A DNA stretch of 45,342 nucleotides from a virus. Position numbers and translations under genes: made by a program. The notes beneath the pieces are model-generated. The model was not told where the DNA came from. It worked only from the letters and a program-made list of their open reading frames with translations, and ran no database searches. Where the stretch lies: positions 1 through 45,342 of the IMG/VR virus record IMGVR_UViG_3300048833_000056. One strand, written 5' to 3'. Within the stretch, counting starts at the first letter, position 1. Each line of letters opens with the position of its first letter. This document shows, one piece after another, positions 1 through 5,883 of this stretch.

Positions 1-70
1 GGCCTGTGGCCCACCATTTGCTGCGCGCTAGCGGCGCTGAGTACCGCCCACCTCAAGGCTGGCAGGGGCT
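1..70. other. Left host chromosomal flank
   Basis: Chromosomal sequence downstream of the broken tRNA-Leu gene. I see no gene, terminator or repeat in these 70 bases; too short to identify. Confidence 0.6.
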
Positions 71-127
71 TGGTGCGAAAGGCGGGACTCGAACCCGCAC
101 GGGGGTTACCCGTCAGAACCTAAATCT
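71..127 (-). pseudogene. 3' half of host tRNA-Leu(UAG), split by prophage
   Basis: Read on the minus strand this is the 3' part of a class II tRNA-Leu: anticodon loop with UAG, long variable arm, a perfect T-arm (GCGGG/CCCGC around TTCGAGT), acceptor strand CTTTCGC and an encoded ACCA (plus-strand 71-74). Its acceptor strand pairs perfectly with GCGAAAG at the start of the 5' half at the other prophage end (45256-45250), so both halves come from one gene. No tRNA 5' half precedes it here: beyond position 127 the sequence is phage. This half therefore has no promoter or 5' partner and cannot give a tRNA. When the halves are joined, pair 27-43 would be C-A, so the anticodon stem may have four pairs. 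Confidence 0.92.
116..127. other. attL: attL core
   Basis: GAACCTAAATCT, identical to 45216-45227. It is the anticodon-loop segment of tRNA-Leu(UAG) and the only stretch common to both prophage ends at the expected tRNA position. The integrase gene ends 17 bp away, as is usual for tyrosine-recombinase phages. Confidence 0.9.
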
Positions 128-144
128 CCACGGTACTGACGTAA

Positions 145-1293
145 CTACTTGATTGCATAGAGGATTGGACGGTTTTCTGTGCCAATACCTGTCGGTTGTG
201 CCGTCGGTATCGGATGACTACTCTGTACCGGAGGCACATCCGATGCAACGAAGGCATCCAGCACGCTCGATGCGTTGTCCAGGTGACCGGGCATGTACTT
301 CACGTAACGCTTCGTCACCTCGGCAGAACTGTGCCCAAGCCAGATGCGGATCTCGTCCAGGGACACCTTGCCGGACATCGCCAGCCTGGTTGCACAGGTA
401 TGGCGCAGCGTGTGCAGCGTGACCCCCTGGATGCCCGTCACCTTCATCAGCGCGACGAACGGGTCATGGGCATTGCGCGACGTCCAGGTGCCATGCAGCG
501 GGTTGTCCAGCATCGCCAGCAGGGCCACTTCAGCACGCGCCGTCAGGGGCACCACGCGGCCCTTGTTGGACTTCGTCTGGCCCGCCTTGAGGTGTACCCG
601 GTAGCGGCCATTGATGCCCTTGTGGAGGTGGTCACGGGTCACCTGTTCCAGTGCCTCACCGCAGCGCATGCCGGTGTCGATCAAGACGATGAAGAGGTTG
701 TGCATGTACTGCCGGCGGGTGTTGCCCGGGGCGGTGTTGGCCGTGAACCAGTCCAGGCACAGCTTCTCCTCCTCCAGGGTTACGTACCGATCCTTCTCGT
801 TGTGTTCGTCCCACTGCGGCATGTCCGGCATGACGAACCCGGGTTCCTTGCAGAACGTCAGGGCGACGTGGATGCAGGAGACGTAGCGGTTCTTCGTGGC
901 CGGCTGCAAGTCCTTCGCGTTGACCGTGCCGACCTGGAGCGAGTCCAGGTGCTTCTTCAGGCGATCCTTGGTGATCGTATGCACGGGCCAGTGCCCAATC
1001 TCGCGGACGATCTTGCCGACGCGGGTGCGGTACTCGTGAGCCGACTTCGAAGTCGACCACTGCTCCGCCCATGCGTGACGCAGGCAGGCACCCAAGGTGT
1101 CCAGCCGGAGACCTTCAAGCTGCTGCGCGTCCTTCGGGAGGATGTCCACCAGGTGGGAGCGCATGATCTCCAACGCCCGTACCTGCGCCCTGGCGTGATC
1201 AGTCTCGTCGGTGGAGAGCCGCTGGCGGTCGCCGTTGGCGTCCTTGAAGTGGACGTATAGGACGCCCCCTGGCTTGCGTGGTTTCAGTTCCAT
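145..1293 (-). CDS. int: Phage tyrosine integrase
   Basis: A 382-residue tyrosine recombinase that would catalyse integration into, and with help excision from, the tRNA-Leu site. The N-terminal part (about 60-150) resembles a SAM-like core-binding domain. The catalytic domain shows the first Arg in DTGMRCGEAL (about residue 210), the HxxR box in TLHTLRHTC (about 294) and the nucleophile Tyr in LGHSSAEVTKRYVKY (about 329). The start ATG follows GAGAGACC. It lies last in an operon with the repressor-like gene (1773-1447) and a small membrane protein (1450-1307), and its stop is 17 bp from attL. In the excised phage it would sit directly upstream of attP and the RNA polymerase gene, the position known for integrase in temperate T7-like phages. 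Confidence 0.95.
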   Translation of the reverse strand: MELKPRKPGGVLYVHFKDANGDRQRLSTDETDHARAQVRALEIMRSHLVDILPKDAQQLEGLRLDTLGACLRHAWAEQWSTSKSAHEYRTRVGKIVREIGHWPVHTITKDRLKKHLDSLQVGTVNAKDLQPATKNRYVSCIHVALTFCKEPGFVMPDMPQWDEHNEKDRYVTLEEEKLCLDWFTANTAPGNTRRQYMHNLFIVLIDTGMRCGEALEQVTRDHLHKGINGRYRVHLKAGQTKSNKGRVVPLTARAEVALLAMLDNPLHGTWTSRNAHDPFVALMKVTGIQGVTLHTLRHTCATRLAMSGKVSLDEIRIWLGHSSAEVTKRYVKYMPGHLDNASSVLDAFVASDVPPVQSSHPIPTAQPTGIGTENRPILYAIK

Positions 1294-1306
1294 GGTGATT
1301 GGTCTC

Positions 1307-1450
1307 TCACATGAGGCGGAAGATGCCGTAGCAGAAGATCGCTACGCCGATGACGCTGATGATGCCGACGTGGCCGGTTACGACCCCGAGGATGATGCCG
1401 CCGACGATGCATCCGTAGGCGAGGTAGTCAGGTGGTGATGTTGTGTTCAC
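1307..1450 (-). CDS. Small two-helix membrane protein
   Basis: A 47-residue ORF with a GTG start that overlaps the stop of the upstream repressor-like gene (GTGA), suggesting coupled translation. The product has two hydrophobic stretches (about 14-26 and 28-43) separated by a His-Val-Gly turn, so it is probably an inner-membrane hairpin. It stands between the repressor-like gene and integrase and would be expressed in the lysogen. I do not recognise the family. A role in superinfection exclusion is conceivable only from its location. Confidence 0.6.
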   Translation of the reverse strand: MNTTSPPDYLAYGCIVGGIILGVVTGHVGIISVIGVAIFCYGIFRLM

Positions 1451-1773
1451 TGTGCGTATAGAGCCTTGAGGAAGCGCTTGACCAGGGCCGCGCCTTTCGG
1501 CTGCAGGCGGGCGGCTCGATGTGCGCCGTCCTTGGTCAGAAAAAACTCGGTGAGGTCGTGGGTTACGGTGAGGAGCTTGAGGGTGCGGCTGACTCCAGCT
1601 TGCGACGCTTCCATGCGCCGCTGGAGGGTGGTTGAATCAACCCCGTCTGGCCCCGCCTGCGCGACGCGGAGCAGCGCGATTATCTGCCGGAGCGATGCGT
1701 CGTCGCCGAACTGGCTGACCAGCACCTGGAGGGCGTTCAAGGTCTTGTTGATTTCGGTCATCTGCGTTTGCAT
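1447..1773 (-). CDS. MarR-like winged-helix protein, candidate lysogeny repressor
   Basis: 108 residues. Residues 25-70 look like a MarR/winged-helix DNA-binding domain: helices in DASLRQIIALLRVAQ, a recognition helix in SQAGVSRTLKLL, then a wing and a closing C-terminal helix (LQPKGAALVKRFLKAL). RBS AAGGAAGG precedes the ATG. The upstream promoter (1846-1873) contains one exact copy of the 14-bp palindrome that recurs at all suspected control points of this phage. No CI/Cro-type repressor is present elsewhere, so this is the best candidate for the protein that binds the palindrome; that link is inference. First gene of an operon with a membrane peptide and integrase. Confidence 0.75.
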   Translation of the reverse strand: MQTQMTEINKTLNALQVLVSQFGDDASLRQIIALLRVAQAGPDGVDSTTLQRRMEASQAGVSRTLKLLTVTHDLTEFFLTKDGAHRAARLQPKGAALVKRFLKALYAQ

Positions 1774-1811
1774 TGACTTCCTTCCTTGTTGGTGAACGGA
1801 CGGATAGGATA

Positions 1812-1825
1812 ATCCGCCGCCGGAA
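1812..1825. promoter_or_regulatory. Degenerate operator copy
   Basis: ATCCG-CCGC-CGGAA matches the ATCCG-N4-CGGAT palindrome except for the last base. It lies about 25 bp downstream of the proposed -10 of the repressor promoter, with an extra half-site at 1801-1805. It could be an auxiliary operator. Confidence 0.45.
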
Positions 1826-1845
1826 CACTACCACACTGATGTTCA

Positions 1846-1873
1846 AGTATCCGCCAACGGATTGACGGGTAAA
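1846..1873 (-). promoter_or_regulatory. Candidate promoter of repressor-integrase operon
   Basis: Minus-strand TTTACC (-35, 1873-1868), 16-bp spacer, GATACT (-10, 1851-1846). Both boxes are four of six to the sigma-70 consensus. The palindromic operator 1849-1862 fills the spacer and -10, so a bound repressor would block its own promoter. Confidence 0.5.
1849..1862. promoter_or_regulatory. Operator palindrome ATCCG-CCAA-CGGAT
   Basis: Exact 5+4+5 palindrome, one of seven in the prophage. It overlaps the proposed -10 and spacer of the repressor-integrase operon and suggests autoregulation. Confidence 0.7.
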
Positions 1874-1984
1874 GCGTGTTGCCTTCTCGTTGTGTACCAA
1901 TGGTTCGACAGTAAGCACTTCGGTCTCCGTGGCGGTTGAGATTCTGATTTTCTGCGTGCCACGTCGCAGGAATCGAGATTGTCG

Positions 1985-2013
1985 GCTGTTCATAAAACTT
2001 GGTTCTGAACAGC
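1985..2013. repeat. Inverted repeat in repressor-upstream region
   Basis: Perfect 8-bp arms GCTGTTCA and TGAACAGC with a 13-bp spacer. It lies in the 392-bp gene-free stretch 1774-2165, which is visibly richer in A/T than the genes. Could be a regulator site or a hairpin at the end of the transcript from gene 2672-2166; there is no U-tract. Confidence 0.5.
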
Positions 2014-2165
2014 GCGATACGGACGTCACATTTTCATCACCCCTGTCCGTGTTAGGGCTTTTGCTGACCTTACGCGTCACTTCCTGCCTGTGACTTTCTT
2101 CCTGTGTAAATAATTCACATATAGCCGCTGTGTTCCCCTTCCCTGGGAATCGATAGGCCGCACCT

Positions 2166-2672
2166 TCAGCTGGCAGGTGTTTCCTTGGAGGCCCAGGCCG
2201 TGAGCTGCTCCATGAAGCGCTGCGCCCTGCCCTCCTCCGCTGCAAGCGTCTCCATGCGGACAACGTGGTTGTCCTTGCCGTAGTAATCGCGCATGCCGTC
2301 GCACTCGCGGTACAGGATCGACAGGCCCGCCTTACCCGCGCACCACTCGCTGACCTGCACGTACACCTTGTTGCCGTGTAGGGTCACCTGACCGCTCACC
2401 GCCGGCCCGCCCTGGTTGCTCCGCACGTCGAACTTGGACAGGCCCAGCTCCTTGGCGAGCTTGTTCAGCCAGATGGTCGCCGAACGGTGGAACGTCTGCT
2501 TCTGGTTGGTGTCGCCGTAGGTGTAACCGCAGATGTGCTTGAGGTTGACCAGGGTGCGCGTGACGGGCGGCATTTTGGGTGCAGCCTTGGCCGGCTTGCG
2601 GTCGCCGATGGTGATGACCTGGAGTTGACCGCGGAGGTTCAACGCCTGGATCAGTGTGCGGGTGGTTGTCAT
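2166..2672 (-). CDS. Hypothetical early protein, 168 aa
   Basis: Early-region gene preceded by a good RBS (AGGAGACCACC then ATG), a leader motif shared with other early genes here. The product is basic and mixed alpha/beta in look, with HICGYTYGDTNQ near residue 47 and YRECDGMRDYYGKDN near 120; no signal or membrane segment. I do not recognise a family. It is the last gene before the repressor region and lies next to, but convergent in strand with, the phage tRNA. Host-takeover or anti-defence proteins are common at this place in T7-like phages, but nothing here proves that. Confidence 0.75.
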   Translation of the reverse strand: MTTTRTLIQALNLRGQLQVITIGDRKPAKAAPKMPPVTRTLVNLKHICGYTYGDTNQKQTFHRSATIWLNKLAKELGLSKFDVRSNQGGPAVSGQVTLHGNKVYVQVSEWCAGKAGLSILYRECDGMRDYYGKDNHVVRMETLAAEEGRAQRFMEQLTAWASKETPAS

Positions 2673-2688
2673 GGTGGTCTCCTAGTGG

Positions 2689-2697
2689 TGGTAAAGT
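2689..2697 (+). promoter_or_regulatory. Candidate extended -10 promoter of tRNA-Leu
   Basis: Plus-strand TGGTAAAGT: a TG dinucleotide, one base, then TAAAGT (four of six to TATAAT), ending 9 bp before the mature tRNA 5' end. A weak -35 (TTGTCA, 2666-2671) is 20 bp upstream, too far for standard spacing, so the extended -10 is the better reading. Confidence 0.45.
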
Positions 2698-2706
2698 CCG
2701 CGACGT

Positions 2707-2791
2707 GCGCGGGTGGCGGAATTGGTAGACGTGCAGGATTTAGGTTCCTGTGCAGCAATGCGTGCGGGTTCGATTCCCGCCCCGCGCACCA
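2707..2791 (+). tRNA. Phage tRNA-Leu(UAG)
   Basis: Complete class II tRNA with encoded CCA. Acceptor stem GCGCGGG/CCCGCGC (2707-2713 with 2781-2787), discriminator A, D-arm with GG, five-pair anticodon stem CAGGA/TCCTG around the loop TTTAGGT (anticodon TAG), a variable arm closed by GCA-GCAA-TGC, and T-arm GCGGG-TTCGATT-CCCGC. The anticodon is the same as that of the host tRNA gene split by this prophage. It is the only plus-strand gene and sits between two early minus-strand genes, so lytic early transcription runs antisense to it. It would supply CUA (and, with modification, other CUN) decoding in the lysogen. Confidence 0.96.
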
Positions 2792-2792
2792 C

Positions 2793-3002
2793 TCACTGCT
2801 TGAGGGCGAACCGGTGCGCGTGGCAGTGAACCTTGCGCCCCGCGTCGTCGATGACTTCGACGTATGCAGGCCACACGAAGGGGCTTACGCCGTCGCTGCC
2901 CGCTTCCTCGTACCCGACCACGGTGTAGTCCTTGCCCAGGGTGAAGTCGTATCCGCGGGGGCCGCGACAGGTCACGACGTCGCCGGTGTTGAAGGTTTGC
3001 AT
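2793..3002 (-). CDS. Hypothetical early protein, 69 aa
   Basis: Small protein starting after AGGAGACCACC. The pattern NTGDVVTCRGPRG...LGKDYTVVGYEE, then YVEVIDDAGRKV, suggests a small SH3-like beta barrel of the kind seen in phage KOW-like proteins; similar openings (KVGDxVVR) occur in the genes at 41990 and 41499. Its stop lies 1 bp from the end of the oppositely oriented tRNA. Function unknown. Confidence 0.7.
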   Translation of the reverse strand: MQTFNTGDVVTCRGPRGYDFTLGKDYTVVGYEEAGSDGVSPFVWPAYVEVIDDAGRKVHCHAHRFALKQ

Positions 3003-3045
3003 GGTGGTCTCCTAGTGTGTTGGGGCGTGTTTGAGGTGTTCCGAA

Positions 3046-3071
3046 GGAATGCCCGCCTTGACAGGCATTCC
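3046..3071 (-). other. RNA hairpin between early genes
   Basis: Perfect 8-bp arms GGAATGCC/GGCATTCC with a 10-base loop, no U-tract. It lies between two early cistrons, the place where T7 early mRNA carries RNase III processing hairpins. Role inferred. Confidence 0.45.
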
Positions 3072-3082
3072 GGCAGACAGCC

Positions 3083-3262
3083 TCAGGCGTGTTCGCGTAC
3101 CAGCTTACGGAGGGCCGCTTCGCTGGAGCCTTGGAACGTCGAATAGTTGATGCCGCGAGAGCGCAGCCAACGCTTCATGCGCCGCCGCCGCGTTGCATCC
3201 TTGCGTGTCCGTTCGACCACGGCCCTATCGGGCGTCATGCCGAACCCATAGACGGGCTTCAT
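3083..3262 (-). CDS. Hypothetical early protein, 59 aa
   Basis: Very basic small protein; residues 14-35 are rich in Arg/Lys (RTRKDATRRRRMKRWLRSRG), followed by a short helix with LRKLVREHA. The chosen ATG at 3262 overlaps the stop of the upstream gene (ATGA); an in-frame GTG two codons earlier is possible. Probably a nucleic-acid or host-factor binding peptide, judged only from charge. Confidence 0.65.
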   Translation of the reverse strand: MKPVYGFGMTPDRAVVERTRKDATRRRRMKRWLRSRGINYSTFQGSSEAALRKLVREHA

Positions 3263-3480
3263 GCCCACACCTTCGCCAACTGCTTAACGCACGCCTGGAA
3301 GGTCTCGTCGTCGTTCGCCCATTGCGTGCTGGAGATGATCGACAGGGCGAGCCGTGCATAACCTTCCGGCGTGTCTGGCGTATTCGGGTACATGCCGGAG
3401 TTCCGCATGTGTCGCGCCAGGTTGACCACGACGGTGGCCGTGTGGATGGTCTTGGGGAGTGACGTCCGGTGTTTGATCAT
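3259..3480 (-). CDS. Hypothetical early protein, 73 aa
   Basis: Small protein with a helical C-terminal half (YARLALSIISSTQW, then FQACVKQLAKVWA). Its start codon overlaps the stop of a 20-codon ORF upstream and its stop overlaps the next gene, so the three form a tightly coupled group. No family recognised. Confidence 0.65.
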   Translation of the reverse strand: MIKHRTSLPKTIHTATVVVNLARHMRNSGMYPNTPDTPEGYARLALSIISSTQWANDDETFQACVKQLAKVWA

Positions 3481-3539
3481 TTCGTTCCCCAGTGGGTGGC
3501 CCGTTCGGTGGAGTCTAGGTGCTGCAGCATGCTTTCCAT
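3477..3539 (-). CDS. Possible 20-residue leader peptide
   Basis: ATG-initiated 20-codon ORF (begins MESMLQHLDS, ends HWGTK) after the early-gene style leader AAGAGACCAACATC. Its TGA overlaps the ATG of the next gene (AATGA), typical of translational coupling. Too short to judge by composition. Confidence 0.4.
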   Translation of the reverse strand: MESMLQHLDSTERATHWGTK

Positions 3540-3567
3540 GATGTTGGTCTCTTATGTGAGAGGCGGC

Positions 3568-3603
3568 GCGTAGCCGAATCGGACAAGGTGTCCGGCACTA
3601 CGC
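3568..3603 (-). other. Nested RNA hairpin in early region
   Basis: Outer arms GCGTAG/CTACGC and inner arms CGGACA/TGTCCG with a 3-base loop, between the 123-aa gene and the next group. No U-tract; a processing site is more likely than a terminator. Confidence 0.4.
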
Positions 3604-3631
3604 CCGCACGGCAGGCGTAGAACCTGAAGCC

Positions 3632-4003
3632 TTACAGCTCGTGACGTTCCCAGCGGCCAAACTGGTGGACGTAGAGATATTCCGCATCCGCATTACGCGC
3701 CGCATCGATCAGCGACACGATGCCCGTGAACGTTTCCGCCGGGTGCCTGTCGTCGCCGCGGTCGCGGTGATAGGCCACGCAGTAGCCCTTGACGGGAGTG
3801 TCGAAGGAGTGGCCCTCAGGCTTTCCCGTGGACTCCCCAAGGCGCGACAGGTCGCCCAGCTTCAGCAGCGCCGCACGCGCCTGCGGTGTGGCGTAATGCG
3901 TTTCCAGCGTGGGCAAATGCATGTCGCCGTCCTGGTGGCAATAGATGGAGGAGAACTTCAGCGAGGTGCGGTTCTGTACCGCGATATATGCACGGGTTGC
4001 CAT
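3632..4003 (-). CDS. Hypothetical early protein, 123 aa
   Basis: Start at ATG 4003 behind AAGGAACCACC. The sequence (MATRAYIAVQNR...SIYCHQDGDMHLPTLETHY, later GYCVAYHRDRGDD and AEYLYVHQFGRWERHEL) resembles a phage protein family with a conserved IYCHxDG motif whose function is not known to me. Soluble, no membrane segment. Lies in the early operon behind the Cys-motif protein. Confidence 0.75.
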   Translation of the reverse strand: MATRAYIAVQNRTSLKFSSIYCHQDGDMHLPTLETHYATPQARAALLKLGDLSRLGESTGKPEGHSFDTPVKGYCVAYHRDRGDDRHPAETFTGIVSLIDAARNADAEYLYVHQFGRWERHEL

Positions 4004-4085
4004 GGTGGTTCCTTTGGGTGTGTTTGAGGTGATCGGAGGATGTCCGCCAGTGCCCACGCCTACGCATGGGCACCAGCTGAAACCC

Positions 4086-4859
4086 TCACGCCGCGGTGTC
4101 GACTACAAAGCCGCTGAAGTCTTTCCGTGCCTTGCCCTTCGCATACAGGCCGACCACCACGCCCGCCGGGTCTGTGAATCGGAGGTCTGTTTCATCGCCG
4201 CAAATGACCGCACGTCCCAGGAACGTTTCCGGCAGGTTTTTGGTGCGGAAGACCGCGGCGATGTTCATGCCCGCCGCCAGTGCCTTTTCAACGTGCGCCG
4301 TATACTCCGCCGTCGCCGCGCTATAACTGAAGGTCAACGCGTAATTGCCCAGGTGCGAAACCTTCCGGTTGCTTATTTTCGTGTAGTCATAAAACTGCAC
4401 ACCGCCAAAGCATTCGAAAATGCTCGGATACCATTCACCGGCAGGCGACTGGACAGGAATCAATTCCCACCGGATATCACTTGTACCGTTCAACCGCACG
4501 ACGGGCACCAGGCCACGACGTGCCGCTTTCCGGATAAAGGCCGCAATCTCGGTGACCAACTGCGCCATAAACCCGGCCCGATCCCGGGCATAAAACTGCG
4601 TGCGGCGGATGCGGCAACGCTGGATTGCATTGTCCGGCAGCAGTTGCCCATCCTCCGCCGTGAAGGTCGCGTTGCCTGGAGCCATGCCGCCCCGCCCCGC
4701 CGTGTTAAGGCATCCCGCGATGCATCCGGCAATCTCCGCCATCGGGCACACATTCAGGCCGGAAGCTTTCCATGGGGCGAGATATAGCACCGCCGTCATG
4801 TAACCCTGTTTTTGTCCTTTGACCGTCTTGGCATTCGAATCGATGTTTAGCAGTTTCAT
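4086..4859 (-). CDS. Gp88-like early phage protein with Cys cluster
   Basis: 257 residues from ATG 4859. Residues 22-55 carry TAVLYLAPWKASGLN followed by CPMAEIAGCIAGC, a spaced Cys cluster (C-x7-C-x3-C), and then AGRGGM; further on MAQLVTEIAAFIRKAAR and VRLNGTSDIRWE. This pattern resembles the phage family named after mycobacteriophage Gp88 (DUF7227-like), whose activity is unknown; the Cys residues could hold a metal. An operator palindrome lies 13 bp upstream of the ATG, between this gene and the first early gene, so it may be controlled separately. Confidence 0.8.
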   Translation of the reverse strand: MKLLNIDSNAKTVKGQKQGYMTAVLYLAPWKASGLNVCPMAEIAGCIAGCLNTAGRGGMAPGNATFTAEDGQLLPDNAIQRCRIRRTQFYARDRAGFMAQLVTEIAAFIRKAARRGLVPVVRLNGTSDIRWELIPVQSPAGEWYPSIFECFGGVQFYDYTKISNRKVSHLGNYALTFSYSAATAEYTAHVEKALAAGMNIAAVFRTKNLPETFLGRAVICGDETDLRFTDPAGVVVGLYAKGKARKDFSGFVVDTAA

Positions 4860-4871
4860 GATTGGATTCCT

Positions 4872-4885
4872 ATCCGATACCGGAT
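4872..4885. promoter_or_regulatory. Operator palindrome ATCCG-ATAC-CGGAT
   Basis: One of seven exact copies; it lies in the 25-bp gap between the first early gene (stop 4885-4887) and the Gp88-like gene start (4859), just before its RBS AGGAATCC. I see no strong promoter, so it may act as a roadblock or cover a weak promoter. Confidence 0.65.
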
Positions 4886-5079
4886 TACGCGAAGATGCGG
4901 AGAGAGACGACGGCAGCTGCAACGCTTGCCGCGGCGGTCAATACGTGGCGGATATCGCCCCGGCGCTTGCGCTTCACTGCGCGGCGTGCGGCTTCCATTA
5001 CCAGGGCATCCGGCACCGGCATCGATTCAACCGGGCGCACGTTGTGGAATGGATAGGCGTTGCGTGTAAAGTTGGTCAT
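4885..5079 (-). CDS. First early gene, 64 aa hypothetical
   Basis: First ORF after the early promoter; RBS GAGAGG upstream of ATG. The N-terminal half is polar (HNVRPVESMPVPDALVMEAARR), then a basic patch KRKRRGD, then a hydrophobic C-terminus (VLTAAASVAAAVVSLRIFA) that could be one membrane helix with the basic patch inside. In T7 this place holds the anti-restriction gene 0.3; there is no visible similarity to Ocr. Confidence 0.6.
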   Translation of the reverse strand: MTNFTRNAYPFHNVRPVESMPVPDALVMEAARRAVKRKRRGDIRHVLTAAASVAAAVVSLRIFA

Positions 5080-5131
5080 GTTGTTGGCCTCTCAGGTTGC
5101 CGGCGGCGGATTGCGTTCCGGCTTGGGAACA

Positions 5132-5160
5132 ATCATCGCGACTGGATCGCCATCCGTCAA
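5132..5160 (-). promoter_or_regulatory. Host-type early promoter
   Basis: Minus-strand TTGACG (-35, 5160-5155; five of six), exact 17-bp spacer, GATGAT (-10, 5137-5132; four of six). It points into the early genes (5079 onwards). The operator 5152-5165 covers the -35. The best sigma-70 promoter seen in the prophage, at the place of the T7 A promoters. Confidence 0.75.
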
Positions 5161-5165
5161 CGGAT
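5152..5165. promoter_or_regulatory. Early-promoter operator ATCCG-TCAA-CGGAT
   Basis: Exact palindrome overlapping the -35 box of the early promoter; a repressor bound here would exclude sigma-70 polymerase. Same four-base centre as the copy at 6215-6228. Confidence 0.75.
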
Positions 5166-5177
5166 ATCACGCCGTAG

Positions 5178-5211
5178 CCGACGAACGGTAGTTTGAGACC
5201 GACGAACGGTC
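5178..5211. repeat. 12-bp direct repeat upstream of early promoter
   Basis: CCGACGAACGGT at 5178-5189 and again at 5199-5210, 21 bp apart (two helical turns). The second copy lies in a 5+5+5 palindrome GACCG-ACGAA-CGGTC (5197-5211). Phasing and location upstream of -35 fit an activator or second-regulator site. Confidence 0.6.
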
Positions 5212-5241
5212 ATTACCGGATGCGCTTCCCCTAACGGATAG

Positions 5242-5610
5242 CCTGCGGCGTGTCCTGCGGCGTCCCCTGGCGTCTTCCTAAGGCGTGACGCTGCGCGCCT
5301 CTACAGTGTCCCCATGCCCAGGCCTGCGGCTTGTCCAGGTATCGCCCTGCGGCGTCCTGGAGTCTTCCTATGGTGTCCCCTGCGGCGTGTCCTATGCCCA
5401 GGCCTGCGGCGTGCCCATGGTGTAGCGCGTGGCGTTGCCTATGGTGTCCCGTGAGGTGTCCCGGCTGGCATGCGTGACCAGGAAAAAAACAGATAGGGGA
5501 ACAAAGGCGCGCAAACGGGCGAACATGCCCAGGTGCCTTGCCCATGCCCTACACGGTGTCCTGCGGCTTCCCTAAGGCGTCCTAAGGCGTCCTAAGGTGC
5601 CCTAAGGTCA
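5242..5610. repeat. Degenerate short repeats, SRL-like
   Basis: About fifteen copies of a 10-mer near CCTRHGGYGT (for example at 5242, 5254, 5277, 5346, 5378, 5403, 5571, 5581), ending in four tandem 10-bp units at 5571-5610 (CCTAAGGCGT twice, then two variants). T7 has arrays of CCTAAAG-type short repeats on each side of its terminal repeat (SRL, SRR). The open frame crossing this array is repeat translation, not a gene. Confidence 0.75.
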
Positions 5611-5870
5611 CCCAACATGCGCCCATATTGGCATGCAATCGGACTGTGATACTGATACGAACGCCTTATTAATCAATGACATGCACGCGAATGTGTGCCA
5701 GCGTGTGCCCTGCGGTGCCCAGGTGTGCGGGTTAAGGCGTGCCCTGCTGTGTCCTGGCGGTGCGATTGAGGTGCGGCGTGAGGTGCGACTGCGGGGCCGG
5801 GGCCATGGGGGTAATGGGTCGGTCACGATCTATCGACCCCCTTCGGAAAATTCTGCGGAAACCGCGGCCC
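5611..5870. other. Probable terminal-repeat/packaging region
   Basis: Gene-free sequence between the two short-repeat arrays. By position it corresponds to the T7 direct terminal repeat where concatemers are cut. In the integrated form only one copy remains, so the ends cannot be read from the sequence. It includes an A/T-rich patch at about 5640-5690. Confidence 0.5.
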
Positions 5871-5883
5871 ACCTCAACTCCAC

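Noticed and set aside
196-1260. 354-codon plus-strand frame opposite integrase
   Set aside because: Shadow of the integrase gene; composition is that of an antisense frame and no motif is present.
2103-2119. CRP-like site TGTGTAAATAATTCACA
   Set aside because: Only the outer TGTG/CACA agree and inner bases deviate from TGTGA-N6-TCACA; no promoter placed around it.
5231-5545. 104-codon minus-strand frame in the packaging region
   Set aside because: Translation of degenerate 10-bp repeats (His/Gly-rich product); no RBS.
5640-5690. Promoter-like TTGATT and TATCAG on the minus strand in the putative terminal repeat
   Set aside because: Spacing is wrong for sigma-70, and the similarity to the phage promoter is limited to GATTAA.
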